From Saprospiraceae bacterium (GTDB taxonomy: Bacteria; Bacteroidota; Bacteroidia; Chitinophagales; Saprospiraceae): a DNA stretch of 42,062 nucleotides. The notes below the pieces were generated by a model. That model was not told where the DNA came from. It worked only from the letters and a program-made list of their open reading frames with translations, and did no database searches. The DNA lies in contig JANWXM010000029.1 of assembly GCA_025055285.1 (NCBI GenBank), forward strand, positions 1-42,062, in the 5' to 3' direction. Made by a program: the position numbers and the translations under genes. The first letter of the stretch is position 1, and every line of letters starts with the position of its first letter. Below, one piece after another: positions 32,472-41,585 of the stretch.

Positions 32472-35216
32472 ATGAAGGATATTTCTGCTCTCTTTAACGC
32501 GCATCCTCGTTACATTGAATCGCTTTATCGGTCTTGGCAAAACGACCCTGCTTCTGTGGAAGCTGATTGGGCTCTTTTTTTCAAAGGTTTCGACTTTGCC
32601 CTTTCTTCAGCAAATGGCCACAGTGCCCCGGCATCTACAGCAAGTGGAACTGACCTACTACAAGAGTTTGCCGTATATGCCCTTATTCAAGGCTACCGGC
32701 AGCGCGGGCATTTGCTTTCAACGACTAATCCCATTAAGCCGCGAAGGGATCGCAAGCCGCGGCTCGACTTGAGCGACTATGGCCTTTCCGAGGGAGACCT
32801 AGATCGACCCTTTGCCGCGGGCTTTGAAGTGGGTTTGCCTAATGCTCCGCTGCGCGACATCGTAGCACGATTGAAGAAAATTTACTGCGGCAATCTCGGC
32901 TTTGAGTTTGCCCACATCTACGATTACGAACGCCGGAAGTGGCTCCAAGAGAAGATTGAACACCGGAACCTGGCCGATGATTTCGGCTTCTCTATCGACA
33001 AGAAACGCCGCATTCTGGAAAAACTCAATGGCGCAGTCGTTTTTGAGCAGTTCTTACACACCAAGTTCGTAGGCCAAAAGCGGTTTTCTCTCGAAGGAGG
33101 AGAAGCTACCATCCCGGCTTTAGATGCTATTATCCAATTTGCAACAAAAGGAGATCCGCCAGTAGAAGAAATCGTCATTGGCATGGCTCATCGAGGGCGC
33201 CTCAACGTCCTAGCCAATATTTTAGGAAAAACCTACGAACAGATCTTTACAGAGTTCGAAAGCAAGACTATCCCAGACTTGAGTTTTGGCGACGGCGATG
33301 TAAAATACCATTTGGGTTTCTCTTCCCAGATTAAAACATTATCGGGCCGAGAGGTATATGTAAAATTGCTGCCCAATCCTTCTCATTTAGAGGCCGTGGA
33401 TCCAGTAGTGCTAGGTTTCACGCGCGCAAAAGCGGATGCATTATATAATTCCGATTTTAACCGCATTTTGCCTATTCTCATCCACGGCGATGCGGCACTA
33501 GCAGGCCAAGGCATCGTCTACGAAATTGCACAAATGAGTCAATTGCCGGGCTATTACACAGGCGGAACCATCCATTTTGTCATTAATAATCAAATTGGTT
33601 TCACGACCAACTGGGATGAAGGACGCTCCAGTGTGTACTGTACGCAAGTGGCCGACGTGGTACAGGCTCCTGTTATTCACGTTAATGGCGATGACCCCGA
33701 AGCAGTCGTTTTCGCAGTGGAGCTCGCTACGGAATATCGCCAAAAGTTTCACACCGATGTGTATATAGACATGGTGTGCTACCGAAGATACGGCCACAAC
33801 GAGAGCGACGAGCCGCGCTTTACACAACCCGATTTATACACCTTGATTGCAAATCATCCTAACCCGCGCGAAGTTTACAATGCTCGGCTCGTCCAACGCG
33901 GCGACGTAGATGCTCAACTGGCCCGTGAGATGGAGCGCGCCTTCCGCCAAGAACTCCAGGCGCGCTTAGACAATGCTCGCCAAAACAAGTTGCCATACAC
34001 TTATCAGGAAACCGAATTGGCGTGGAAAGCGCTCTCTATTACCACCGATGATGCGGCCTTCCAAGAGTCGCCGCCTACAGGTATTCCCTCACATGTGCTC
34101 GAACGCCTGCTCAAGCATCTGCTCTATCTACCTGAAGATTTCGAGCCGCTACCGCAGATTAGTAAGATGCTCGAAAATCAACGCGCATTGGTAGAAAAAG
34201 GCCAAATTGACTGGGCTTTGGGTGAACTACTTGCCTATGGATCCATTTTGCTAGAGGGCAAAGATGTGCGCATGAGCGGCCAAGATGTCAAACGCGGAAC
34301 ATTTAGCCATCGGCATGCTTGCCCCGTGGATGCTAAAACATATCGACACATCAACCGCTTAGATGGTATTGCTGAGAAACAAGGGCGCTTCTTAGTGTAT
34401 AACTCACTCCTCTCAGAGTACGCGGTGCTGGGCTTCGAATACGGCTATGCCTACGCCAATCCGGACGCCCTGGTCATTTGGGAGGCGCAGTTCGGCGACT
34501 TTGCCAATGGCGCTTCTACCATCATCGACCAATTTATTTTGGCGGCAGAGGCTAAATGGCGTCGGATGAACGGGCTGGTGTTGTTATTGCCTCATGGGTA
34601 CGAAGGTCAGGGTCCCGAACACTCTTCGGCTCGCCTAGAGCGCTACTTACAAGGCTGCGCGGGGAACAATGTTACAGTGGCTAACGTAACTTCAGCGAGC
34701 AATTTCTTCCATCTGTTGCGTCGTCAGATGGCTCGTCCCTTCCGTAAACCGCTCATTGTAATGTCGCCGAAATCTACGCTCCGCCCGCCTTACAATATGG
34801 GCTTGATCAATGAACTGACAGAGGGCAATCGCTTCCGCGAAATCTTGGACGATAGCGAAGCGGATCCTTCAAAAACGAAGCGTCTGCTGGTCTGTTCGGG
34901 TAAAGTCTATTACGACTTGCGGAAGCGTCAGCAAGAAGAAAAACGCACTGACGTAGCTATTGTGCGTCTAGAGCAGATTTACCCCTTTCCGAAAAAACAG
35001 TTCGAGGCGCTGCTTCAAAAGTATTCTAAAGCGAAACTCTACTGGGTACAAGAGGAACCCTTCAACATGGGTGCCTGGAGCTATCTTCTGCTCTATCACA
35101 GAGAGTATGGCTGGACTCCCATTACCCGGCCAGCGGCAGCTAGCCCTGCCACAGGTTTCGCAACGCGGCACGAAAAGGAACAGGCTGAACTCATTGAGGC
35201 TGCTTTTCGTTCCTGA
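32472..35216 (+). CDS. sucA: 2-oxoglutarate dehydrogenase E1 component
   Basis: SucA, 914 residues, the thiamine-diphosphate-dependent E1 of the 2-oxoglutarate dehydrogenase complex in the TCA cycle; it decarboxylates 2-oxoglutarate and passes the succinyl group to E2. N-terminal E2-binding segment: FNAHPRYIESLYRSWQNDPA. Catalytic features: GMAHRGRLNVLANI (about 237-250), HGDAALAGQGIVYE (338-351, the Mg/ThDP GD motif), FVINNQIGFTT, and GPEHSSARLERYLQ (714-727) with the conserved His. Full length. The E2 gene is not next door; nadK follows 18 bases downstream, so in this genome sucA is likely co-transcribed with nadK rather than sucB. Confidence 0.97.
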   Translation: MKDISALFNAHPRYIESLYRSWQNDPASVEADWALFFKGFDFALSSANGHSAPASTASGTDLLQEFAVYALIQGYRQRGHLLSTTNPIKPRRDRKPRLDLSDYGLSEGDLDRPFAAGFEVGLPNAPLRDIVARLKKIYCGNLGFEFAHIYDYERRKWLQEKIEHRNLADDFGFSIDKKRRILEKLNGAVVFEQFLHTKFVGQKRFSLEGGEATIPALDAIIQFATKGDPPVEEIVIGMAHRGRLNVLANILGKTYEQIFTEFESKTIPDLSFGDGDVKYHLGFSSQIKTLSGREVYVKLLPNPSHLEAVDPVVLGFTRAKADALYNSDFNRILPILIHGDAALAGQGIVYEIAQMSQLPGYYTGGTIHFVINNQIGFTTNWDEGRSSVYCTQVADVVQAPVIHVNGDDPEAVVFAVELATEYRQKFHTDVYIDMVCYRRYGHNESDEPRFTQPDLYTLIANHPNPREVYNARLVQRGDVDAQLAREMERAFRQELQARLDNARQNKLPYTYQETELAWKALSITTDDAAFQESPPTGIPSHVLERLLKHLLYLPEDFEPLPQISKMLENQRALVEKGQIDWALGELLAYGSILLEGKDVRMSGQDVKRGTFSHRHACPVDAKTYRHINRLDGIAEKQGRFLVYNSLLSEYAVLGFEYGYAYANPDALVIWEAQFGDFANGASTIIDQFILAAEAKWRRMNGLVLLLPHGYEGQGPEHSSARLERYLQGCAGNNVTVANVTSASNFFHLLRRQMARPFRKPLIVMSPKSTLRPPYNMGLINELTEGNRFREILDDSEADPSKTKRLLVCSGKVYYDLRKRQQEEKRTDVAIVRLEQIYPFPKKQFEALLQKYSKAKLYWVQEEPFNMGAWSYLLLYHREYGWTPITRPAAASPATGFATRHEKEQAELIEAAFRS

Positions 35217-35234
35217 ATTATTGCCGTTCATGCT

Positions 35235-36116
35235 ATGCAGGTCGTCGTTTTCGGCAGAAAATACAAGGAAGAAAATCGGCCTTACGTCCAGGAACTGCTT
35301 GATGCGCTCCAGGAAGTGGGAGCAACGCTCTATATCTATCGCGACTACTTTCAGAGCATAAAGGAGCACGTCCGCTTGCCCAATAGCTATGCTCTCTTCG
35401 ACGGTTATCTCGACTTCCGCGTACATCGCATAGATGTGGTCATTGTATTGGGTGGCGACGGCACTATGTTGGACGCCGTGACCCATGTCCGAGATAGCGG
35501 AGTACCTATGCTGGGCATCAATTTAGGGCGCATGGGCTTTTTAGCAAGTATTGAAAAGCAAAATATTCGCACGGCAATTCAAAAATTAGCCCTAGGCCGT
35601 TATACTCTCGTAGAACGCACGATGCTTCATCTGGAGAGTATGCCGCCGTTGTTTGGCGAACTGCCCTTCGCGCTCAATGATTGCACTATCTTGAAGAGTG
35701 AAACCTCCTCAATGGTAACTATTCATACTTACCTGAACGGTGAGTACCTCAACACGTATTGGGCTGATGGCATTGTCGTTGCGACGCCTACAGGCAGCAC
35801 TGCCTATTCGCTCAGCTGTGGAGGGCCTATCGTCATGCCCGATTCGGGTAATATCGTCCTTACTCCAGTAGCGCCGCATAACCTCAATCTCCGCCCTTTG
35901 GTCCTTTCCGACCAATCAGTTATTTCTTTTGAAATTGAAGGCAGAACCGATAAGTTTGTCTGTACCTTAGACTCCCGCCACACTATTATTGACTCTAAAC
36001 AACAACTTGCTGTACGCCGTAACGACTTCGGCATCAAACTCGTTCAGCTAGAGGGATCCTCCTTTCTCCAAACCCTGCGCGAGAAACTCACCTGGGGTGC
36101 TGATATGCGCAACTAG
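35235..36116 (+). CDS. nadK: NAD kinase
   Basis: A 293-residue ATP-NAD kinase, making NADP from NAD. The GGDGT motif is at residues 73-77, the NE/D-type segment is LNDCTILKSETSSM, and the glycine-rich GIVVATPTGSTAYSLSCGGP loop is complete. It lies 18 bases after sucA on the same strand. Its last 4 bases overlap the 3' end of gldH, which runs the other way. Confidence 0.96.
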   Translation: MQVVVFGRKYKEENRPYVQELLDALQEVGATLYIYRDYFQSIKEHVRLPNSYALFDGYLDFRVHRIDVVIVLGGDGTMLDAVTHVRDSGVPMLGINLGRMGFLASIEKQNIRTAIQKLALGRYTLVERTMLHLESMPPLFGELPFALNDCTILKSETSSMVTIHTYLNGEYLNTYWADGIVVATPTGSTAYSLSCGGPIVMPDSGNIVLTPVAPHNLNLRPLVLSDQSVISFEIEGRTDKFVCTLDSRHTIIDSKQQLAVRRNDFGIKLVQLEGSSFLQTLREKLTWGADMRN

Positions 36117-36667
36117 CGCTTCGCTTTGGGCTGCACTGCTTCAACGCGCAAACGCAAAGCACGAATGCCCTTTACCGGCTCAAACCGCATGTACTGTTCC
36201 ACGCCGAGTTTGTACCGACCTAGTTGAGGAAAAATAGCGTTTTCCTGCAACACAAACTCTACCTGACAGACGCGCCCTGTGCATACTCCATGGGATTTTC
36301 CTGTGGCGTCAAATAAATCCAACGGCAGCAGTTTAACAAAATGCTGACCTTTAGGATAAAAGGTGTGCAATCGCACGTACAGATTTTGATAAGGGAAGGT
36401 ATCGGCATGCTCTACGCTTAGGTAGAGATTGTAGCGCAAAGAGGTATCGGCAATTGAGAAGGAGAAGCGCACCGTGTCTGCGTAAGCCCATTGGCCTTCT
36501 GGAATGGGAGCCATTTCTTCGTACTCATATCCATGAAGAGGCTCCCGACTGCACGAGAGTTGAAGGCAGAGCACAGCTGCCAACAGTGCTAGACCTATTA
36601 CTAGCGTAGTAGGAACACACCCCCAAGAGGCAACTACCGGACTCGTCGTTCTGAAAAAGTTTCTCAC
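36113..36667 (-). CDS. gldH: Gliding motility lipoprotein GldH
   Basis: GldH is an inner-envelope lipoprotein required for gliding and for T9SS function in Bacteroidota. The open frame reaches 36898, but the -7 element at 36784-36791 lies inside it, and the part from the GTG at 36667 (VRNFFRTTSPVVAS) forms a normal lipoprotein leader, with a hydrophobic stretch and a lipobox ending LQLSCS. That start gives 184 residues, closer to other GldH proteins. The mature domain shows GQWAYADTVRFSFSIADTSL, LYLSVEHADTFPYQNLYVRL and GRYKLGVEQYMR, which match the family. The start codon is a GTG, so the exact N-terminus is uncertain. Confidence 0.82.
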   Translation of the reverse strand: MRNFFRTTSPVVASWGCVPTTLVIGLALLAAVLCLQLSCSREPLHGYEYEEMAPIPEGQWAYADTVRFSFSIADTSLRYNLYLSVEHADTFPYQNLYVRLHTFYPKGQHFVKLLPLDLFDATGKSHGVCTGRVCQVEFVLQENAIFPQLGRYKLGVEQYMRFEPVKGIRALRLRVEAVQPKAKR

Positions 36668-36783
36668 AGCTCTGAATTGATGATTATTGTTTGAAACATA
36701 GAGGCCGTTGTCCTTTGCCCTTCGTAAACTCAAAGAGCAATTATCGATTAGCAAGCTTGCGCCTGACGTTGATAAGCATAAAG

Positions 36784-36791
36784 CAAAAGTA
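36784..36791 (-). promoter_or_regulatory. Bacteroidota -7 element for gldH
   Basis: The minus strand reads TACTTTTG followed by C, 117 bases before the proposed GTG start. It lies within the longer open frame and so argues for the shorter protein. Confidence 0.45.
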
Positions 36792-36835
36792 GGAAGCCCG
36801 AAACCTGACCGAAACGGCCTTTCTATGCAGAGCAA

Positions 36836-36843
36836 TATTTTTG
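36836..36843 (+). promoter_or_regulatory. Bacteroidota -7 element for the DUF5103 gene
   Basis: TATTTTTG, an exact TAnnTTTG match, 92 bases before the ATG at 36935. It is divergent from the gldH element about 45 bases away. Confidence 0.4.
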
Positions 36844-36934
36844 AAGCAAAAAGCCAAACCGCAGCCCTAGAATGCGATGTTTGTGCGTTGAAATACATTT
36901 AACGTCATTTCTAAAACAGCCTCCACAGACAGAT

Positions 36935-38248
36935 ATGGTTTTTTTTCAAAAAATAGCGAGTAAACCCCTTTGCCTAAGGCAGGCTTGGATTTTGTGGCTC
37001 CTCATTCCTCCAAGGCTCTCTGCTCAACCCGATAATCCTCATAATGAGGAACGCATCTATGACCCTGATATATCAGCTGTGCGTTTTCACTTACGCAACG
37101 CGCCACTGAGTTTTCCAGTAGTTCACCTTAAAGCCGCTGCGGGCTCTTTGATACTTTCTTTTGATCGACTAGGCACGGAAATACGCGATTATGTTTATAC
37201 TCTGGAACATTGCAATGCCGACTGGCGACGCTCTTCGCTCAACGAACTGGAATACCTCGATGGCTTCACGGAAGACCGCATCCAAAATATTCAAAACTCT
37301 AGTACTACCCTACAGCCGTATATGCATTATTGGGTAGCGTTACCTAACTCAAACGTACGTTGGACGCAATCGGGCAACTACCTGCTCAAAGTCTACGATG
37401 TTACTGATGGCGGCAGACAGCTCGTGTTGGTGCGTCGTTTTCTTGTGACAGAAAATATCTGGCAGGTAAGCGCCCAGTTCGTGCGCCCTGCGCGCGTCGA
37501 ACGCATGAATACTCATCACGAAATCAATTTTAGCGTTCAGACGAGCAATACCTACGTGCAGTATCCGGAGCGCGAAGTAAAAGCCTTTGTACTTCAAAAT
37601 GGGCGCTGGGATAGCGCCATTGGCCCTCTTACTCCCTTTATCCGTCGCCAAAACCAACTAGTTTATGAATATCAAGATCGCATCGTGTTTCCAGCGGGTA
37701 AGGAGTGGCGGTATTTTGATATGCGTACTTTCCGCTTTCGCGGAGAATTTATTCAGACGCTCCGCATGGCCCAAGATTACTACGAAGTCTCCATTACGCC
37801 AGATGAAAGCCGGGCATATAAACCCTACGTTCAAACACCTGATATCAACGGTCGCTTTAGCATCGAAAACCGAGATGAGAATGCTGGACTCGACCAATGC
37901 GATTATGCTGTTGTTCGCTTCACCTTAAAAGCTGCTCAGCCTTTTGAAGGTTACGATGTCTATCTCTATGGTCAGTTCACAGATTGGCAACTGAAACCTG
38001 AATACAAGATGACCTACAGCGATTCTCTCAAAGCTTATGTGGGTGCTGCCTACTTGAAACAAGGATATTACAACTACCAGTATGTGTTGGTTAACCCTAT
38101 TACGGGCGAACGAGACGAGGTAGGGGTAGAAGGTAATTCTTACGAAACAGAGAACGATTATCAAATCCTAATGTATTATCGCCCGTTGGGTAGCAGAGCA
38201 GATCGGCTCGTAGCATTTTATTCGTTTAACTCTCGACGCGGACAATGA
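36935..38248 (+). CDS. Type IX secretion system plug protein family (DUF5103)
   Basis: A 437-residue exported protein with a signal peptide (about residues 1-30: basic start, ILWLLIPPRLSAQ, cut after SAQ). The mature chain matches DUF5103, now called the T9SS plug protein: YDPDISAVRFHLRNAPLSFP, SLILSFDRLGTEIRDYVYTL, EHCNADWRRSSLNELEYLDG, YMHYWVALPN, and a C-terminal GYDVYLYGQFTDWQLKPEY with GYYNYQYVLVNPITGERDEV. From known T9SS structures, the plug closes the SprA translocon on the periplasmic side. The ATG at 36935 is preferred over the upstream in-frame start at 36872 because it begins the signal peptide. It is divergent from gldH, whose product also belongs to the gliding/T9SS machinery. 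Confidence 0.9.
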   Translation: MVFFQKIASKPLCLRQAWILWLLIPPRLSAQPDNPHNEERIYDPDISAVRFHLRNAPLSFPVVHLKAAAGSLILSFDRLGTEIRDYVYTLEHCNADWRRSSLNELEYLDGFTEDRIQNIQNSSTTLQPYMHYWVALPNSNVRWTQSGNYLLKVYDVTDGGRQLVLVRRFLVTENIWQVSAQFVRPARVERMNTHHEINFSVQTSNTYVQYPEREVKAFVLQNGRWDSAIGPLTPFIRRQNQLVYEYQDRIVFPAGKEWRYFDMRTFRFRGEFIQTLRMAQDYYEVSITPDESRAYKPYVQTPDINGRFSIENRDENAGLDQCDYAVVRFTLKAAQPFEGYDVYLYGQFTDWQLKPEYKMTYSDSLKAYVGAAYLKQGYYNYQYVLVNPITGERDEVGVEGNSYETENDYQILMYYRPLGSRADRLVAFYSFNSRRGQ

Positions 38249-38551
38249 AGAGCTACTCAACGGTTTTGGTGTAGCAACGGCACCATTATCTGCGCCAAAA
38301 AGTAAAATATGACGGGTTTGTGAAGAATTTACTTTTGCATCTTCCTGAATATCAGAATTTTTGGTGAAGATCCTTGACTGCTCTATCAACTAAGCCTTTC
38401 TCATAGCAAAGGTCAATGAGCAAAACCCTTCTTTTTGAAATCGGCTAGGCGAAAAGAATTCTTCACGAGAGTTCGCTTTGCTCTTTAGTTTTGCTTTTGA
38501 AGCTCGGTAGACCGGCGATTATTTCAGACGTCTGTAGCAGCTGAGTACTAT
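38249..38551. other. Intergenic region with two -7-like elements
   Basis: About 300 bases between the DUF5103 stop and the next gene on the same strand. It contains TACTTTTG at 38330-38337 and TAGTTTTG at 38486-38493, both exact TAnnTTTG matches followed by C. No gene or hairpin terminator is evident. Confidence 0.5.
38486..38493 (+). promoter_or_regulatory. Bacteroidota -7 element for the 38552 gene
   Basis: TAGTTTTG followed by C, 59 bases before the ATG at 38552; the best placed of the two candidates in this gap. Confidence 0.45.
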
Positions 38552-39109
38552 ATGCGAAAAGTCGCTGCAATAAGTTTGCTGCTTCTGTTGCTCGCACCTT
38601 TTGCGTGCTTTCATGCAGGATATCGCTGGGCGCGCTATCGCCTGCGCCAAAGCGTTCGCGAGAAAGTGTTAGCTGGTTTACCTGTTGAGGCCCTAACAAA
38701 GTTCTGCTTTCTCAAGGCAGAGATCCGAAAGCGCCTACGCTGGGAGAACTCGGATGAATTTGTCCTAGAAGGTCAGTGGTATGACGTTGTCCGCCAAGAG
38801 CAACGGGGCGATACGCTAATCCTATGGTGTTTGCCCGATCGAGCGGAAAATGCTCTAGAGAGGGCTCAACGAAAGCAACTTATTGATTTTTGGGCTCATG
38901 AATGCCCAATGCTTAAGACCTTTCAACGCCTGCAGCAGTTTCTCCTTAGTCTTTTTTGGGCCACAGTGGGAATTTGGTTTGCGTTGAATACCCTCTTACT
39001 GAATCAAAAACTCGCAGGACATGCTGAGCAAATTTTTTCTCAAGTGTGTTTTCCACCGCCCTTTCCTCCGCCTGAGCGGGACTTGGATACGCTCTTGCAC
39101 CGCATGTAG
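38552..39109 (+). CDS. Small membrane-anchored protein upstream of a TonB receptor
   Basis: A 185-residue protein with an N-terminal hydrophobic helix (about 3-20), a hydrophilic region, and a second helix (about 130-150, LLSLFWATVGIWFALNTLLL). The central part, VREKVLAGLPVEALTKFCFL, KRLRWENSDEFVLEGQWYDV and GDTLILWCLPD, resembles an unnamed Bacteroidota family often found beside TonB receptor genes; this is from memory. It ends with a Pro-rich CFPPPFPPPERDLD tail. The TonB receptor follows after 61 bases, so they are likely co-transcribed and may share a metal or haem uptake role. Confidence 0.78.
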   Translation: MRKVAAISLLLLLLAPFACFHAGYRWARYRLRQSVREKVLAGLPVEALTKFCFLKAEIRKRLRWENSDEFVLEGQWYDVVRQEQRGDTLILWCLPDRAENALERAQRKQLIDFWAHECPMLKTFQRLQQFLLSLFWATVGIWFALNTLLLNQKLAGHAEQIFSQVCFPPPFPPPERDLDTLLHRM

Positions 39110-39170
39110 ATAAGAGAAGGGAGCTATCTCTCCTTCCTGCATTTAATAACTTATTAAAAGTTTTTCAAAC

Positions 39171-41585
39171 ATGAGAAAGATTCTCATGCTTGGGTTGTTC
39201 GCATTGGTCCACAACCTAGGCTTTACTCAAACTATAACAGTTTTAGACAAGGAGACCCATCGACCCATAGAGGGTGTTCGTATAGAAATAACAAAATCAG
39301 CTACTTATGCCCTAACTAATGCTGCAGGCAAAGCCGATGCTGCAGCATTATCTCGGGGCGACAGCCTGTTTTTTCATTGCGAAGGTTACTATTCCGCCAC
39401 TTATCGATGGGCAGACTTACAACGAGCGGATTTTATCGTCTATTTGCAGCCTATGGTTTTTTCGCCCGACCGCGAGGCAGTAATTGCCGCATCGCGATGG
39501 CAACAGGCTCAACGCGAGGCGCCTGCTCGCATCGCACGCATTACCGAACGCGATGTTGTGCTACAAAATCCTCAAACTGCGGCTGATTTGTTAGGTATTT
39601 CAGGAGAGGTATTTATTCAAAAGAGCCAACAAGCAGGCGGTAGCCCGATGTTACGCGGCTTCGCTACTAATCGTGTCTTGATTGTGGTGGACGGTGTGCG
39701 AATGAATACGGCCATTTTCCGCAGTGGCAATGTGCAGAATGTCATTTCTCTGGATCCTTTTGCTATCGAGCGCGCGGAAGTACTCTTCGGCCCAGGCTCT
39801 GTAGCTTATGGAAGCGATGCTATCGGAGGCGTCATGTATTTCCAAACGCATACTCCGCAACTATCCGATGGTGACGGCGTTCGCATCTCTGGTCAGGCCG
39901 CAGCGCGCATGGCGTCGGCTAATCAGGAACGCACGAGCCACTTTCGCGCCGCTATTGGCGGACAGAAGTGGGCCAGTTTAAGCAGCGTTTCCTTTCATCA
40001 CTTTGATGATCTGCGCATGGGTTCACGAGGACCGGTGAAGAATTACGTCCGTTCCTTCTATGTGCAACGCATAGACGGCCGCGACGTAGTTGTTATGAAC
40101 GACGATTCGCTTGTACAACGGCCTAGCGGCTACGAGCAAATTAATTTTATGCAGAAGGTGCGTTTTCGCCCCAGTAAGCAGTGGGATATACAGTATGGCC
40201 TTCATTATGCCACGACGACTAATTATTCCCGTTATGACCGGCTGTTACGCGTTCGACCAAATGGCTTACCCAACAGTGCTGAGTGGTTCTACGGGCCGCA
40301 GGTATGGAACATGCATCAATTAAATGCTACCCATACACACTCCACTGCTTTATTCAACGAACTTGTGCTACGCCTCGCTTATCAACACTTCGAGGAAAGC
40401 CGCATTGACCGCAACTTCAACTCCGCCATACGCCACAGTCGCGTGGAAAAAGTGGACGCTTATTCAGCCAATCTAGACCTTGTTAAGCGTTGGCGAGAAA
40501 GCCACACGCTATACTATGGAGCCGAAGCGGTATTTAATCGCGTACGCTCTGAAGGCACGGACCAGAATGTAAATACCAACGTAACAGAGCCTGGTCCATC
40601 GCGCTATCCACAAGCCGAATGGACATCGTGGGCAGCTTTTGCTCACTATGAATACCGACCGTCGGCGCACTGGTTGTTGCAGGCCGCTGCTCGATACAAT
40701 CTTTACGGTATTGACGCTCGCTTCGATACTACTTTCTATCGCTTCCCTTTTACCACTGCGACCCTTTCTCAGGGGTCACCGACGGGTTCTCTCGGCTTTG
40801 TCTGGATGCCCAACGAACACTGGACGCTATCTGCTCGCGCTGCTACCGCTTTCCGTTCGCCTAATGTAGACGACATGGGTAAAATTTTTGACTCACAGCC
40901 TGGTTCAGTTATCGTGCCTAATCCAAAATTACGCGCTGAGTATGCTTACAATGGTGAAATAGCAATAGCGCGACAATTCGCTCAACGCGTACGCGTGCAA
41001 CTGAATGGCTACTACACGCTGCTAAAGGATGCTTTGGTACGCCGCCCTTTCACCTTCAATGGCGAAGATAGCATTCTGTATGCCGGACAGTTGAGCCGTG
41101 TGCTTGCTATCCAAAATGCTGCGAGGGCTACTGTGTACGGCATCCAGGCTGATATTGAAGTGCGTTTACCGGCGGGCTTTGGCTTTGCTGCAAAATTTAA
41201 CTATCAAAAAGGTGAAGAGGAACTTGATGATGGGAGCATAGCACCCTTACGCCATGCTGCACCCTGGTTTGGCATTAGCCGCATAACATATAATACGGGT
41301 GCTCTCGGCCTCGACTTTTACCTGCTTTACAACGGTGAGGTGCCGCATCGTGCCATGCCTTTAGAGGAGATAGATAAAAGTTATCAGTACGCCGTTGATG
41401 CTGAAGGCAAGCCCTATGCTCCTGGCTGGTATACACTCAATTTTAAGGCAATGTATCGCTTTTCTACTATTTGGACCGTTAGTGCCGGCGTAGAAAACCT
41501 TACGGACCAGCGGTATCGACCCTACAGCTCGGGATTGGTAGCTCCAGGGCGTAATGTAATTCTCGCCGTAAGAGCTAACTTCTAA
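39171..41585 (+). CDS. TonB-dependent outer-membrane receptor
   Basis: An 804-residue outer-membrane receptor. Signal peptide at 1-19 (MRKILMLGLFALVHNLGFTQ); then a carboxypeptidase-D-regulatory-like domain (about 20-95); a plug domain with the sequence order NPQTAADLLGISGEVFIQKS, GGSPMLRGFATNRVLIVVDG, IERAEVLFGPGSVAYGSDAI; and a 22-strand beta barrel ending in Phe. The plug resembles haemoglobin/haem-type receptors (HmuR/TbpA-like), but the substrate is not proved. It takes energy from TonB-ExbBD, whose genes are not in the window. No SusD partner follows, so it is not a polysaccharide-utilisation pair. Confidence 0.9.
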   Translation: MRKILMLGLFALVHNLGFTQTITVLDKETHRPIEGVRIEITKSATYALTNAAGKADAAALSRGDSLFFHCEGYYSATYRWADLQRADFIVYLQPMVFSPDREAVIAASRWQQAQREAPARIARITERDVVLQNPQTAADLLGISGEVFIQKSQQAGGSPMLRGFATNRVLIVVDGVRMNTAIFRSGNVQNVISLDPFAIERAEVLFGPGSVAYGSDAIGGVMYFQTHTPQLSDGDGVRISGQAAARMASANQERTSHFRAAIGGQKWASLSSVSFHHFDDLRMGSRGPVKNYVRSFYVQRIDGRDVVVMNDDSLVQRPSGYEQINFMQKVRFRPSKQWDIQYGLHYATTTNYSRYDRLLRVRPNGLPNSAEWFYGPQVWNMHQLNATHTHSTALFNELVLRLAYQHFEESRIDRNFNSAIRHSRVEKVDAYSANLDLVKRWRESHTLYYGAEAVFNRVRSEGTDQNVNTNVTEPGPSRYPQAEWTSWAAFAHYEYRPSAHWLLQAAARYNLYGIDARFDTTFYRFPFTTATLSQGSPTGSLGFVWMPNEHWTLSARAATAFRSPNVDDMGKIFDSQPGSVIVPNPKLRAEYAYNGEIAIARQFAQRVRVQLNGYYTLLKDALVRRPFTFNGEDSILYAGQLSRVLAIQNAARATVYGIQADIEVRLPAGFGFAAKFNYQKGEEELDDGSIAPLRHAAPWFGISRITYNTGALGLDFYLLYNGEVPHRAMPLEEIDKSYQYAVDAEGKPYAPGWYTLNFKAMYRFSTIWTVSAGVENLTDQRYRPYSSGLVAPGRNVILAVRANF

